From Periconia sp. R9002 (Eukaryota; Ascomycota; Dothideomycetes; Pleosporales; Periconiaceae): a DNA stretch of 64,000 bases. The translations under genes and the position numbers were made by a program. The stretch lies in the NCBI GenBank assembly GCA_023627715.1, contig JAMAHW010000048.1, positions 124,001 through 188,000 on the forward strand, in the 5' to 3' direction. Of this stretch, positions 34,674 through 47,219 are shown piece after piece (positions within the stretch are counted from its first letter, which is position 1; every line of letters begins with the position of its first letter). Under the pieces are notes generated by a model that was given only the letters and a program-made list of their open reading frames with translations, had not been told where the DNA came from and searched no databases.

Positions 34674-35039
34674 TTACGATCCAGGGTTGGGGTTCATCTG
34701 TTGCACGTTAACCTCTGCCTTGCAAGCATCAAGAGAGATCAGAGTGATGCGCTTACCTTCCTCTTGCCACCAGTCATGGTGACGTTCACAAAACGGCGGG
34801 TGTATGTGAGCCTCTTCTTGGCGCGGCCCTTGGGGGTCTTCTTCTTCTCCTGGGGGTCGACCTGTAGAAGATGTACCGTTAGCACATGTGGTATAGCATA
34901 GACCTCTCTCATCCGGTGGGGCCGCCTTCCCAACTCCTCCTCCAAATCTCCCATTTCGTTTGAAAAATGATGAGCGTACCTTTGGTGTCTGCGACTTGAC
35001 CTTTCCGGCACGAGCGAGGGAACCGTGAACTTTACCCAT
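34674..35039 (-). CDS. RPS30: 40S ribosomal protein eS30
   Basis: Exons 35039-34980, 34861-34757 and 34697-34674 give 62 residues: [20 protein letters not shown], then a Lys/Arg-rich middle ([19 protein letters not shown]) and the conserved end MNPNPGS. This is the eS30 protein of the small ribosomal subunit. There is no ubiquitin-like FUBI fusion, as is normal in fungi. Introns 34862-34979 (GTACGC...CAG) and 34698-34756 (GTAAGC...CAG) fall at exact codon boundaries. The last exon codes for only seven residues. Confidence is very high. Confidence 0.97.
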   Translation of the reverse strand: MGKVHGSLARAGKVKSQTPKVRSSFFKRNGRFGGGVGKAAPPDERGLCYTTCANGTSSTGRPPGEEEDPQGPRQEEAHIHPPFCERHHDWWQEEGKRITLISLDACKAEVNVQQMNPNPGS

Positions 35040-35729
35040 GATTGCGGTGTTGGGTTCGACGAAATTTGATGAGAGTTATCCTGTGGTGGCGAAGTCCGTC
35101 AGTACTGGTGTGCGTGCGAAAATCGAGTGGGCGGGCAGATGGCGATAGATGGACAGCAATAGTCCGTGATTCTGATGGTTTCGAGGATGCGGGATACGTA
35201 CAAGATGTTGGGTTGCAAACGTCGTGGATAGGGATGACTCTGACGGCGGCGAGGTATGCAATCGACCTCTGGAGTTTGTGTGCGAAGCGAGATCACGTGG
35301 ACGCGCTAAGTCTTGGCGGGAACGTCGACCCCACGTCCGACGACGCATCATCTTCAATGTTGCTCTCCATGTGCATTGCTGTGGCGTTTGCTGTAGCCGA
35401 AATCGTTGAACAACACAATCTAGCTTCGTTGAGCATATCTTTCGCATCAATCTCATGAGTTTGGCTTAGGACCAACTGCTTCTTGTTCTATTCCCCATCT
35501 GCGGGATCAACACTACCTACGTCGTGACCTCCTTTGATCTTGTGATACACTAACACGCGATTGTGACGCCACGTCTATCTACGAGCATTTCTCCATCTTT
35601 GCATTTCTTCTTGAAATTCCTTCGCGATATAACCGACCTTTCCGAATAGTTATCGAGCAATAAACCAACTCCATTAAAGCGGACTCTGTTTTCTTTTGGT
35701 TCGAAGTTCCGGTACTCTTCCATCCAATC
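35040..35729. promoter_or_regulatory. Divergent promoter region, eS30 / CREG-like gene
   Basis: A 690-bp spacer between divergent genes. Open frames on both strands overlap here but lack motifs. No gene was seen. Confidence 0.45.
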
Positions 35730-36500
35730 ATGGAGTTCCAGATCCGTCTCCTGCTATCCCTCCTGACCTTGGGACTGACGGCCTCGGCCTTGCAACTACC
35801 ATCACCAAAATACTTCTTCGCGAACCCGGAGCCCGAACATGCAACCGGCTTCAAGATCCCCACCATCCACGAATCGGCAGTGCAAGCGCGGCGGATCCTC
35901 CACCTCGAAACCATTGGAACGCTATCCACCATCTTTCCCTCTACCCACACTACCGAGAACCGACCTCTAGATGTGGAGGGCACTCCGATCGGGTTGATGG
36001 ACTACTTTGGCGACTGTGAGCCCGGGACCGGAAACCCCACCATCCTCGCCATATCGATCGCGACGTCTTTCAAGAACGTCGCCGCTGGCTCTAACATCAC
36101 CCTCTCCCTGCGATGGCATGCGCCTTATCAACGTCCCTACAGCGCTGCTGCAGTCCCGCGCTTCTCGCTTATAGGCCATCTCGAAGAGGTCACCGCTGAG
36201 GAAGTCCGTGACCAGAATGTGGCTGCGTGTTTCGTCAAATACCACCCCGATGCCGTTGCCTGGTTGCCCGGAAACAGGATCCACGAGAGCAAATGGGTCA
36301 GGTTGGTCGTGGAGGAGGTGTATTGGATCGGTGGCTTCGGCGACCGCGCGTACATCGGCTGGATTCCTCTCAGCGAGTGGCAGAACGTGACCGAGAAGGA
36401 GATCGAGGACTGCAGGCTGCCTGGCGAGAAGAGCGGTTGGGCATCGTGGAAGTCGTATCTGGGACTTGGTCAGGCGGATCAAGAAACTATTGAATTGTAA
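35730..36500 (+). CDS. CREG-like secreted FMN-binding split-barrel protein
   Basis: A single exon of 256 residues. Residues 1-20 form a clean signal peptide with a Leu-rich core ending in ASA. The rest matches the CREG/pyridoxamine 5'-phosphate oxidase-like split barrel: ARRILHLETIGTLSTIF, GLMDYFGDCEPGTGNPTILAISIATS, RFSLIGHLEEV, CFVKYHPDA and the W-containing VEEVYWIGGFGDRAYIGWIPL. There are two N-glycosylation sites (NIT and NVT). The family is secretory or endolysosomal in animals, and members generally do not bind flavin. The fungal role is not known. It is divergent from eS30. Confidence 0.88.
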   Translation: MEFQIRLLLSLLTLGLTASALQLPSPKYFFANPEPEHATGFKIPTIHESAVQARRILHLETIGTLSTIFPSTHTTENRPLDVEGTPIGLMDYFGDCEPGTGNPTILAISIATSFKNVAAGSNITLSLRWHAPYQRPYSAAAVPRFSLIGHLEEVTAEEVRDQNVAACFVKYHPDAVAWLPGNRIHESKWVRLVVEEVYWIGGFGDRAYIGWIPLSEWQNVTEKEIEDCRLPGEKSGWASWKSYLGLGQADQETIEL

Positions 36501-39500
36501 TTCGCACTATTCGCCTCGTCTGTGGCTTCGACGTATCGAGTTACGACTTCGATTGGCGACTGGATCGCCTTGTGTCGACATGTAGTCCCAGAGACGAGAC
36601 TCGGTACCTATGCTACTGGGATGAATGTGTGTGTTTGTGTGCTTGGGATGCCGCGCATGCTCAGGCCATGAGTGAGTCACTGACGAAGTATCGGTTTCTG
36701 AGAATCGAAGTCGGTGGCGTACCATAATACATAGATCTTCAAGGACCCGGGGTCTTGCATTGGAAATGTTCCTTGACTGTTTTTTCTTTTTTTTTTCAGC
36801 CACCACGCATACGTACATACATACATGGTCAATGGAATTGCTTCACCGGAAATCATCATCAAGGAATCCCAATCCATTCAAACATCTACAGGTCAAATGA
36901 CAAGCAACCAACAGATCAATGACTCTCTGCGTTGCTCCTCACAACCAGCACGTATCCATGTGCAACCACAGAATCTGTCCATGTAGCTACTTCATTGCGT
37001 GTACATTTACTTATCTCACAGCACAAGGAACCCTCGAGACTGCTGATTTGACACTATGTAGTAACAAGCCATAGCAACAAAGAAATGCCGACCTTTGCCT
37101 GCCCTCGTCCAGTACGTCCGCCCATCAGGCCTCCCTACCTACGTACCCCAAGTACAGAAGCGAAGCCAAACCCAAGCCCATAAGCCCAAGGTTTGGCCAC
37201 CTACATATCGCGCCATGTCAATTCAATAGTCTGCATAGCTTATGCACTTATGTGTGTTGACGTGATGTGCTAACTCCAACGACTCTCAGCCCTGCGCGGC
37301 TCAATCAGACCGATGACGACGGTAGCCCGGTGCGTGGTGACTGCGATAGCTGGTCGGTCGTTACGATCCAAACAACCAGCAGCCCCCGTCTATGACCAAC
37401 CTAGCGCATCTGCACACCATAGCAACAGCCTGCTCAAAAACCTCGCTTACGAGTTGAACCGGTTGAATACGTCGACGAGGATGCCGTTGAAAAGTCGCCG
37501 ATCGCGAGTCGCTGTTGTGACTCGCATGGAAGGAGGGAAGAAGCATGGCGGACCCTGTGAGAGATTGGGGGAAAAAAGCAATTGAACGTGCGGTGGTGGT
37601 ACGTAACGTAACGTTGAAGCGCCAAAAAGGTTCTCGGGATATTCCCATCCCACGATGTTCCCTGCGAACTGGCCGCTCTAAGGTTACGCGAAGAGCTGGA
37701 AAGTCGCACCACCTTCCATGATTCATACGTCGATGGATTTCAATCATGATCCTCGCTCACAGCCATAGCCCTGTTTGTCGTTGGTAGATTCTTCCGCATT
37801 TCTGCCGTTCCTGTATTTTCTAGCTGTACTCCTTAAGCGATGGAACACTTGGGTGCAGATTACCTCCCTGCATGTGTAAACTATACCATGCATCCTGGAC
37901 CAACACGGTGAAGTGTCCTTCCTTATGAACAATGCAGATTCTCCGGACCGTTCGGTGATATCTTTGCTTGTATTCTCCATTGATTCAGTTTGGTGGTCTG
38001 ATTTCCCTTCTCCGTGTTTAGGGCCGTATGTCCGTGTTTTGCGCAATTGCAGGCATCGTGCATCTAGATTGGGCTTGCTGAAGAATCCAATAGGGCTGTG
38101 ACGTTAGGTTAGCAATTAGCAATCTGGTAATCAACGGCAGTTAGCGACCCATTGATCATGACTCTGCATCCGGCAGTTGTGATCCATATCATGACTGAGA
38201 ATATGAGGCTGCAACGGCGAACAGTGACGGTGGTCCTGAACGGGTCAATTGGAGCAGCACCGAGGTCTTTTGTCGTGATGTGATTCGCACATTTGCGTTC
38301 CTGTGGAGCCGACACCAGAGGGCTGGGAGATTGCCGAAATCATCGCCAGGTACCCGAACAACCAAAACGGGATGTCAACGCTAAAAGCAGATGAGGCGGT
38401 GAAAGACTCGCGGTGACACTTTTTACAAAGGTTACCCTGGGACCGCTGTTACGAAGACTGTACAAGTTGATTAGACAGGGATATTAGGAGGTGATGGTAC
38501 GACGTAAAGCAAGCGAGAATGCTTAGTGGGTCGTGATACAACTAGATTTCCACGCTATCGCGATTATATTGAGCGTTGACCTGTTTTCACTTTTCCGGCC
38601 CGGAAAGAAAGGGTCACGTGGGGCATTCGGCCAGGAGAAGCTTGCAACGTAAAGAAGAAGTCGAGAAGCGTGTTTCCAACGGCCAAGACGTCAAAAGGAG
38701 TGCTGGTCCAAGGATGAACGCTGAAGGGACCGATTGAAGTGGATCGATCGGGCGGGCTCTAGTGAAATGACATGATGGTGGTCTGTAACCTGATACGAAA
38801 TGCTTTTGGTTTGGGGGCAACCAGAATAGGTAATTGAACAGGAGGTTGTCAGGAGGCATGAAAAGGTTGCAAGTCTATGATGTCTCGACGTTGAGGTGGC
38901 AGCCCGTCGGTGGTGCAGTTTGCAGTACGCATCCGTGACGTGATGCTCACAACCGGGCACACGGTACTGATGCTGATGACGTTGCGTGAATGTCAATCAT
39001 GACGACGTTTGAGCAGGTAGGTAGACAAACACTGAAGGGTATGATTTACAGAAGCGATGGGGCAGGAGAGTTGTCGTGGTTTGGTGGTTTGCGGATCAGG
39101 GCCGAGGGTCACGTAATTGGTCAGCCCAACGCAGGCAGCCGCTACTGCCGCTACTGCACTCTGCACGGCACTTGCCATTTCGCTACATGACATGTTTAGT
39201 GCCCATCTCCATCAACATTCAACGTTGCGTTACGAATCCCCTGCCTTCCAAGTACCAACCGTGACATGATGGCAGCCTGCATGCATCGACGTAGTGGTAC
39301 AGGATCTTGTTCAACCTAACTGTAGGCTGTTGCTGTACAGGTCACTGCACTGCCATGAGAAGCCGCCTCGGCGACTCAACACGCACCATCACCACACTTC
39401 GACAGGCCACCCGGCCCATTAACTCGGCTCATGATAAACTTCCTCACCCAAACAACCAGGTCTTCTCCATTCCAAATATGCTTCCGAACTTCCCGCGAAG

Positions 39501-42500
39501 CCCTCATTTCACCTCAAACGTGGTGGCGGCGATGGCGCTGAACATCATCATCCACTACCGACGGCTTCCTCCCTTAGCTTCATTATTCGCGTGGCATTGT
39601 CCGTTTCTGGGTGGTTAGTAACCTCGTTCGGTCTCGTCCTCGTGCAAACTTCCGCTTTGGCGACCGCCTCCGCTGGGTTCACCACCAAGGGGTCGTATTT
39701 CCATGTCCTAGGCTTAGGCTTCATCAGCCCGATAATCATCTCAGTCGGGACCAAGCCATGTCACTGCAGTCAAGAATGGCACGTGTAGCCTGGCTTGGGG
39801 AACCGGCATCGAATCTTCAATGTGTCGTCGGCAGAGAGACGACGAATCGGCACGGTACGATAATTGTCCGTTCGGTCCCATATCTCGTATTCCCAACCCA
39901 CCTAGCCATTCAGACGCTAGCCACCAGCCATCGAACCCCACGCGAGTAAGTCTAGCCTACCCACAGTATGTAACCTTTGTTGCTTTTTCGTCTCTCCCTC
40001 AACGGCTCGCTCGGTTACAATGGAAGAACGTGCCGAGAGTCAAAACGGGTACGAGATGTTAAACTCGTGTGGCGGCGTGGCGCACACGACTGCACCTCGA
40101 AGCGGGAATCAGCGCGACCCTTGGCCATCCGCTCCCCTGCTGATCGCCGACAGGCAAAATCAGCCTGTGGGTTGCAGTAAGGAAATTGACGAAGGATTCA
40201 ACTTCGGGTCAATCATTCACCAGGATAGAAACTGAATCAGCCAAATTCCTTGCCCTTATCTCGACCTTTAATTTTTTTAGGGGATCTCGTCCATTTCCTG
40301 CCTGCTCGTCCGCGAAAGTTCATGATTCAGGGAACTGATGACCGACCCGAAGTATGGGCTGCGGCGCGGGCGGTAACCCATGGCCGAATCGTGGATGAGC
40401 GAGGGGCGGAAGAACGAGCCGTGCCCGGACTTTGCGCTGGGATCCTCGAGAGGCACAGCGGAGGTGAGGCCTGGATTGAGCCTGGAGTCGACCCGAGTTT
40501 GCGGTTGATGGCCATGCTGGCCTGAGACATGACAGCTCAGCGTAGCGGTGGGGGGTTGGGAAATCCTGAGGAGAAAAATGTGGTGAATCGTGACGCATCT
40601 GGCGATGGTGCATAACAGTGGGGTGAGTGGTGGAACAAGATAGGCAGGTACGTACCTACCTACAGCCTGCATTGGTGGACGAAAACAACACTGGCGGCAT
40701 GGCAGCTTTGACATCAAACGCGGAGTAAGAAAGAAAACCCACCGTCCAGGCAACAGGAAATCTGTCTGCCTGTCCATCATCCTCGGATCATCAGACCATA
40801 TGCGCGACATCCATGATCGGAGAAGGTACAGTAGCCTTCGCGAATATTCGCCAAAGAATGGACGCGGGCCCTGAAACGAAACAGGAGGCGCAAGTTGCTG
40901 CAACTTGCAACACCATGTCTGATGGATGAGCATGACGCCAGACACACGTGTGTAACAGAACAGCAGGAAAAGCCGCGTTCCCAATATGATTGAATTGAAC
41001 GATATGATATCGAAATCTTTGCCTCACGTGGAGCCTTTCTGGTGGTGGATGTGTGCGTGTTACCTTGATGACTTTGTCAAAAATCAAGGCATGGTAAGGC
41101 GGTGCAAGGCAGGAACTTGGAAGGTCATGGCACATACGTATGTATGTACCACGACATCTGGACACACATGCATGCATCACACGGCACCGCAACCGCAACC
41201 GCATAGTAATAGCAATTAATCAATACGATCCTTCTTAACCAAAATATTCAAGAAAACATCATCAAATGATAATCGCATGATACTCAACTACGTACAAAGC
41301 GTAACACACATACCCCTCTCTCTCCCCCAAATGAACGAATTGAACAAATCAAGCAAGCAAGCAAGCAATAGCAACATCTTGAACCTACCTAGGAAAGATT
41401 GGGCATACATACACACATGCCATATTATATATACATGACAATGAAATAGTACCATTGCCTATGTACCATCACGTATGTAGTACCTTGAATCAAAGTTGAA
41501 CCAATCACCTCACTCACTACATACATACCTTGGGAGGAGGGGGGGGGTATGGAAACACAGTACATACATCTGTACATCTTACGCTCCAATCCACTCTCCC
41601 ACTCTTTCTACTACTCCCCCCAACGAACCAAAGAAAGAAAATCGATGCAAATGCAAAAAAATCGTCTGCTGAGGTAGGTAGAGAGAGAAAGAGAGAGAGA
41701 GAGAGAGAGGTGTAACATTTCTCTTCCAATGGCTAGGTAGACAGGCCGAAAAAGCAAAAGCAACTACATGAACGTAGCACAGCAACAATCCCAGAGTCTA
41801 ACCTCACACCGTTATTAACGCAAGTAGCTCGCATCACCCAAACCCCACATAGACAAACTCAAAAAAGTATTGCAAAAAATTAGCTTTATTCTTTCGTTTT
41901 GATCATTCATCTCTTCCATTTGCTCTTTTCCAAGGCTACTGCTGCCTTGGCTTATAGCTGCCTTTTTCCTTCCTCTCTGCTTTCCAATAAATTGATAAAA
42001 AAAAATGCAGGCTTACCAAAAGCCATAACCTTCCTTCCCCCGCCCAACCTATTTTACATTGAACACACACACACATAGGCATCGAAGCCATGAGGGGTAG
42101 ACAAGCGTCGTCTTCTTCTTCTTTCTTCTTCATCTAGGGATCCAATACACGCTGAAATGCAATGAAGGGGAAAAAGAATGAACAAAGAAATGATGAAGCC
42201 CTGGTAATAGAACAGCGTTTGGCTGTCAGGTATGATGGGCTGAATATGAGAAGAAAAAAGGGTAAAGAAATACAGTATCCTCGAGTACCAAGCCAAACCA
42301 TATGGATGAAGAGATGTGAGTGATAAAACGCCAGAAAAATGCTGCACATGAGAAGAAGAAAAGTAAAACGCCTACCACTGGAAACGCCCGCCGCCGCCGC
42401 TCGCGCGCACCCTAGTGGGTTTGCTTTCCAGAAGGTATCACACCAGCTAAATAATGTCGCCATGGGGTATTGATCGCGCCTGGTCCCTGCATATATTAAA

Positions 42501-42580
42501 GCCCACCGAGGCCGTTTCTCATAAATCGAGTGTTAAGGGAGGGTGATGTTTTTGATTGTGTTGTTTTGTCGTCGGGTGCA
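36501..42580. other. Gene-poor stretch, about 6.1 kb
   Basis: I see no supportable gene. Open frames such as 40277-40984 (minus, 235 codons) and 39591-39788 (plus) carry no motif. The strand carries many short runs of AGGTAGGTA, GCAAGCAAGCAA (about 41350-41370) and a (GA)n run at 41681-41710. The right part is the 3' side of the C2H2 gene and may include a long 3' untranslated region. Confidence 0.5.
41681..41710. repeat. (GA)n microsatellite
   Basis: About 15 GA units with one interruption (GAGAGAGAAA then GAGAGA). It lies in the 3' flank of the C2H2 gene, about 0.9 kb past its stop codon. Confidence 0.9.
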
Positions 42581-43754
42581 TCATGCCGTGAGGGTAGCGC
42601 TGGTTGATGCGTGACAGCCCCGCTCGTGTCGTTTCATGTTGCTTCGGACGCTGAAGGCTTTGCCACATCCGGGCTGGGGGCACTTGTATGGCTTCTCGCC
42701 CGTGTGGCTGTGGCTGTGGATCCGGAGACTGCTTGGGCGGGAGAAGGCTTTGTTGCAGGTGGAGCAGATGTAGCGATCCTGAGACTGAGGAAACGCGGAC
42801 TGGCTGGACGCGCTAATGTAATGGTGATGTTGCCAGGGATTGGAGCCGTTGGCACTAGGAGGTGGGACGGGTAAAGGCATTGCCTGGGGTTGGAAAGTGG
42901 AAGGGAGCGGTCGTTGCGCGTACATTCCAAGCGGTGTGTACGAGTGCGGCTCTGGCGAGTAGAAGGACGTGGCGGAGCTGGCTCCTGGGGAGGTCGAGTA
43001 GGGGGACGGAGCATACGACGAAGGATTGTAGGGAGACATGGACGACTGCGGGGGCAAGCTGTCACGCTTGACGGCTTGGTTGATGGGTGCGTGCTGGCGC
43101 TGGAGGTGTGGCTCCGGGTTGTTGAGCGGCTGTCCGAGATAGTATGCACCAGAGGCAGAGTGGTTCGAAGCGGCAGAAGGAGACTGGTTACCGTCAACCA
43201 CTGAGTCCGGGTGCATCGGGGGAGTGGGTGGCAAAGTCATCCTGGGGTTGCTCACGCCAGTGGATCGGTAAGATTGGGGAATGTTCTCTTGCTGATGCTG
43301 CTGCTGCTGCTGCTGTTGTTGGTGAATCTGAGCCTGAGGTTGAGGTTGGGGTGAGGATTGTTGTGAGCGGGGGCTCTGGTTGCCTGTTTGTCACGAGTTA
43401 GCATCTGAGGAAGGAGCGGGTGGGGAGGGAAAGTGGAGTGGTCCTACCTGACTCGGAAGCGGCCTTGTCAGCATCAGCAATGTGTAACAAGCTGGAGATG
43501 GAAGGTAATGAAGGTTTTTGCTCCTCGACAGGAGGCGAGGGAGGGGATTGTGGGTGTCGTTGGTACTGGTAGTCGACCGTGTGAGTCTGGGTTTGCGGGT
43601 GGTGAGGCGCACTTGTGGGCGCAGCGTATTGTCTCGTTACTTGAGGCTGTTGGGGTGGGTAGTAGCTGCCTTGTTGCTGGTGTTGATAGTGACGGTCATG
43701 CATATCGTGTTCCCTTCCGCCGGCGTGGACCATGGTGGCAAGATGCATTGCCAT
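42581..43754 (-). CDS. Two-finger C2H2 transcription factor (FlbC-like conidiation regulator class)
   Basis: Exons 43754-43448 and 43383-42581 (intron 43384-43447, GTAGGA...CAG) give 369 residues. The N-terminus is His/Gln-rich, followed by the short conserved stretch [15 protein letters not shown] near residue 85. A polyglutamine tract (eight Gln with flanking His) comes after the intron, then a long Pro/Ser/Tyr-rich region with TLPPTPPM. Two C2H2 fingers lie at the very C-terminus: C309-x2-C312...H325-x3-H329 and C337-x4-C342...H355-x4-H360, with the linker HTGEKPY and the motifs [14 protein letters not shown] and [14 protein letters not shown]. This layout matches the FlbC-type/Azf1-like fungal factors that control asexual development. 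Orthology is inferred, not tested. The flanks are unusually gene-free (6 kb and 14 kb). Confidence 0.88.
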
Positions 43755-44322
43755 GAAGATGTTCTTTTGTTTGTTGTTTTGTTTTTCCTCCTTCTCTTGT
43801 TGGAGTGTCAAGACGATGTGGTTGGTGGTAGTGGAGGAGGGTGGAAGAGGTGTTGGTTGGTTGAGGGGTGGATGGGGGAGGGAGGGGTGAAGGGAAGGAA
43901 GGCAGGTGCAAGCAGGGCGGATGATATGATTTTGGCAAGCGTGGGTGCAGAGCACTATGTACTTGGGGATAGCGGGTGAGTGGTGTAGGTACGGATATGT
44001 CTGATAATGTAGTGCAGGGGGGGCACCAGCACCAGGATCCAGGGGTGTGATGGAACGGGACGAGTAGTCGGGCCTGCAGCGTTCAAGTACTCTAGTGCCA
44101 GTGCAGCGTGGTGTACTGTACGGTAGAGTAATAGAGTAGAGTAGAGTAGAGTCGTGGACAAGCGTTGACGCAGCAAGCAAGCAAGCAGAAAAGACAGCGG
44201 AGGGAAGACCCACGGCGCGGTGACCAAACCGTTGCCAGTGGAGTGGGTCAGACAGAAGGCGAGCGAGGGGGGTCCCCGGTCGGCTGCCCCGTGCGGAGAC
44301 TTGACTGAATGAGTGAGTGTGA

Positions 44323-44347
44323 GGGTAGGGTAGGGTAGGGTAGGGGG
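44323..44347 (+). repeat. (GGGTA)n repeat, G-quadruplex-type
   Basis: Four GGGTA units followed by five G, giving five G-tracts separated by TA. It lies about 570 bp upstream of the C2H2 start codon, with the G-rich strand as template. It resembles interstitial telomere-like repeats but has GGGTA, not GGGTTA, so it is not taken as telomeric. Confidence 0.8.
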
Positions 44348-44620
44348 AAAGGCTAGCCTAGCCTAGGGTGCTGGTTAGAATAGGGCAAAGGAAGCAGCAG
44401 CAGCAGACGAGCCGTCGACCGTTGGCTGTGTGTGTGTGTAGGTAGAGGTATTGATGGACAAGTGTAGGGAAGTGGTAAAAGTGCTCGACTCTAGCCTGTA
44501 ATCGGCAATGGAGATGATGAACCGGAAAAGAAGGGATTTTGGCGTGGATCAATCACTGCAGTCTTCAAACTCCTGGACAGCTGGATGGCTAGGGCAAGCA
44601 AGCAAGTGCAGCCGCCAGAC

Positions 44621-44679
44621 TACGACGACGACGATACAAAAGATACAACAACAACGACGACGACGACGACGACGACAAC
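44621..44679. repeat. (ACG)n trinucleotide repeats
   Basis: Two neighbouring runs of ACG/GAC (44621-44634 and 44652-44679) joined by a CAACAA-rich spacer. They lie upstream of the C2H2 gene, outside any supported coding region. Confidence 0.85.
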
Positions 44680-46156
44680 GCTTCGTCTTCCCTCAGCCCA
44701 GCGATCCGCCCACCCACGCCAGCCCCCAGCCCAGAAATCTATAGCAATGCCGGCTGTCGAGCCCCTTCGGGTGTAGAACGGGTGAAGGCCGCCAGGGACC
44801 CCAGCGGCGCTGGCAGGGGGACAAGGGCAGGCGCAGATCGCCTCCCCAGCACGAGGAACGAAATGACTATGGACAATGCGATGCCAGCCGTTGTCAGTGC
44901 CACTCACGCCCGATGGATGGATGGATGGAGCAATTGTCTGGCTAGAGTAGAGTCCACTGACTGACCCGCTCGCGCTGTCTGGTCCTTTTCGACTCGACGG
45001 GGTGCGCACCGGCTGCGGCTGCACGCAGCCTCCAAGGTGAGATGAGATGAGGATGCCCACACACAATGCCGTCCGTGGCCTGCTTGCTGCACACGCCTGG
45101 CCAGGGGTGTGGCGTATCGTTCCGGAGGCGCAAAGTGATTGCTGTCGTCTCTTGCAGCGGTTGGACTCACGTCGCCGAACTGCCACGAGCCCTGCTTCGG
45201 TTGCTCCTGCTGGCGGATTCGCGTTGCAGATGCGATGCCAGATGTATCGTCGTCGTCGTCGTGCTGCTTCAGTCTTGGACTGTTGGGGGAGGGGACTACA
45301 GCACGATACCGTACAGCACAGTCTGTGTTTCAATTCTACAGCGCTCCCCACAAGTAGAAATCCCACAAGTAGAAATCTAGATGCAAAATCTTCCCATCTA
45401 CCGCGGATTGCACGGCTAGGCTATAACGGTCGTGTGTCTCTCTGCTGGTCCTCTGCTCTCCACTGAACTCCTATGGCCGCTACGCTATTCTCTTTTTGCT
45501 TATACAAATAGAAATCCGTCGTACAGGACCAATCACCTGTCCGTACCGTATTTAATACTGTATAGCTACTAAGCAAAGGGCCCGGCAGATTTGTTTGATA
45601 GGTTGTGCTTGTAAGTTGTAACTGCGTAGGGGGGGGCTCGGGCGTAGGTCAGATGGATCGACCAAAGACTCCTGGGGGCGTCTGATCCGTGAGCACTAAG
45701 GAGCGAGCCCTGGGAACGGGAGACAGGTTGGATGTGGGTTTCTGCAATGCTTGCTTGCCCGGGCACAAGAGTCGGCCAGGCCAGTGAGATGGGAGATTGG
45801 GTAGATGGGGTGCATAAAGGCAATATCCCAAACCGTTCCCTGGGAGGCTGACGAGTCTGATGACTCCGGCGCGATAATCGACCAAATTGATAACGAGACA
45901 ATAATAACAATGAGAATAAAATAGAAGAGCCGCACGCGCCAGACTCGACGTCCAGACAGGGTTACCGAGGGAAAGATCACGACAGCAACCAGAGGCAGGG
46001 GGTAAGGATGATGCCGATGATGGTGATACAGGAGCAGAGGAGGGGGGAGAGAGAGGGACATGGGTGGCTTCTGTTTTTTTTGCAACGTCGGTGGTTCTTC
46101 CACCACGGCATGGCATGCAGGCCCTCCTGTCAGTGTCAGTAGTCATGTCACCCCCC

Positions 46157-46180
46157 CGGCGGCGGCGGCGGCGGCGGCGG
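46157..46180. repeat. (GGC)n trinucleotide repeat after a C-run
   Basis: Seven C residues are followed by about eight GGC units. No coding frame is supported here. Confidence 0.85.
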
Positions 46181-47190
46181 AATGGCATGGCGGTGGGGAG
46201 ACGTTTGGCCAAGGCGACGAGGGGGCAATTCCTACTTGGTAGTAGGGACGCAGTGGAGCCTCCCAGTTATGATGAAGGTGAAGGGCTAGTGGGAGAGGTG
46301 CGGTGTGGTAGCGTACGTGTGAGATTAGCACCGAGTAGTAGGCCAACGTGCGGCCAAACCAAACCTCCCTAATGTCACCGCAACGTGCCCGGGCGAACCC
46401 TTAACCCCCCAACGCCAGCAGCCCACCACCCGCGCCAGGCCATGCCGTGTCTGCATCCAGCTACTGTACTGTACATGTACGTCCCAAAGCAAGGCCAGCG
46501 CATGGCTGTCCGGAAACAAAATCTACACATGTTATGTTATGGAGATGGATGGTTACATACATACCTCCATAGCAAATGGGGCCGTCGTTGTCGCTGTCGC
46601 ATCAACACCTACCACGCCCGCCATCCTTACTGGCACGTATTATACCATGCCCCCCCCCCATCAATGGCCTTTATGATGCGCGCCATATTGCTAGTAGCAC
46701 TACACTATGCAGACGTGGCGTCGTTAACCTCCTCTGATCCCGTCGCTTGGAGGATTAATTTAGAAAGCGTTCCTATTTCTTCTTTCGCTTCCACATTTGC
46801 ACAATGGCCTCTCTTCCCGACTAGCCACCCCACCCATTTGACTCCCCTTCCGGCGCCATCGTGTGCTGTAAAAGGTCTGCTGCTGGTAGCCGAGAAGTAG
46901 TACAAAGGCAGTAGCATGCCCTTTTCGTTGCGGGTCGACCCAGATTGGTTTCGCAAAGCCGATGACTCGCGTGTCGAGGCTCCCAGGCACCGGCTGACTC
47001 CCGCCATGCTACTGGCTGTCCACCGGCTCCTCCCTTGATCCCTACGACGCCATGTTTACGACACCTCGCACATTCCAAGGTACGACATAAGGCGGCAGGA
47101 GGCTCCCGCGCTGGTCGAACGAGAGCTTGGCTTCGCGACCGAGGGTGCCCCAGGTTTGGGCGGAGACAAGGAGTGGATGCGACGGCTGGG

Positions 47191-47219
47191 TGAGAGAGAA
47201 GGAGAGAGAGAGAGAGAGA
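47191..47219. repeat. (GA)n microsatellite
   Basis: GAGAGA run with a single GG interruption in the gene-poor region. Confidence 0.85.

Noticed and set aside
35042..35458. 138-codon plus-strand frame opposite the eS30 5' region
   Set aside because: It lies in the divergent promoter, with equally open minus-strand frames and no motif.
40277..40984. 235-codon minus-strand frame
   Set aside because: Cys/Arg/Pro-rich with no domain, overlapped by other long frames, and no splice context. It reads as chance.
44323..44347. Internal telomere repeat
   Set aside because: The unit is GGGTA, not the fungal telomere unit GGGTTA, so it is recorded only as a G-rich repeat.
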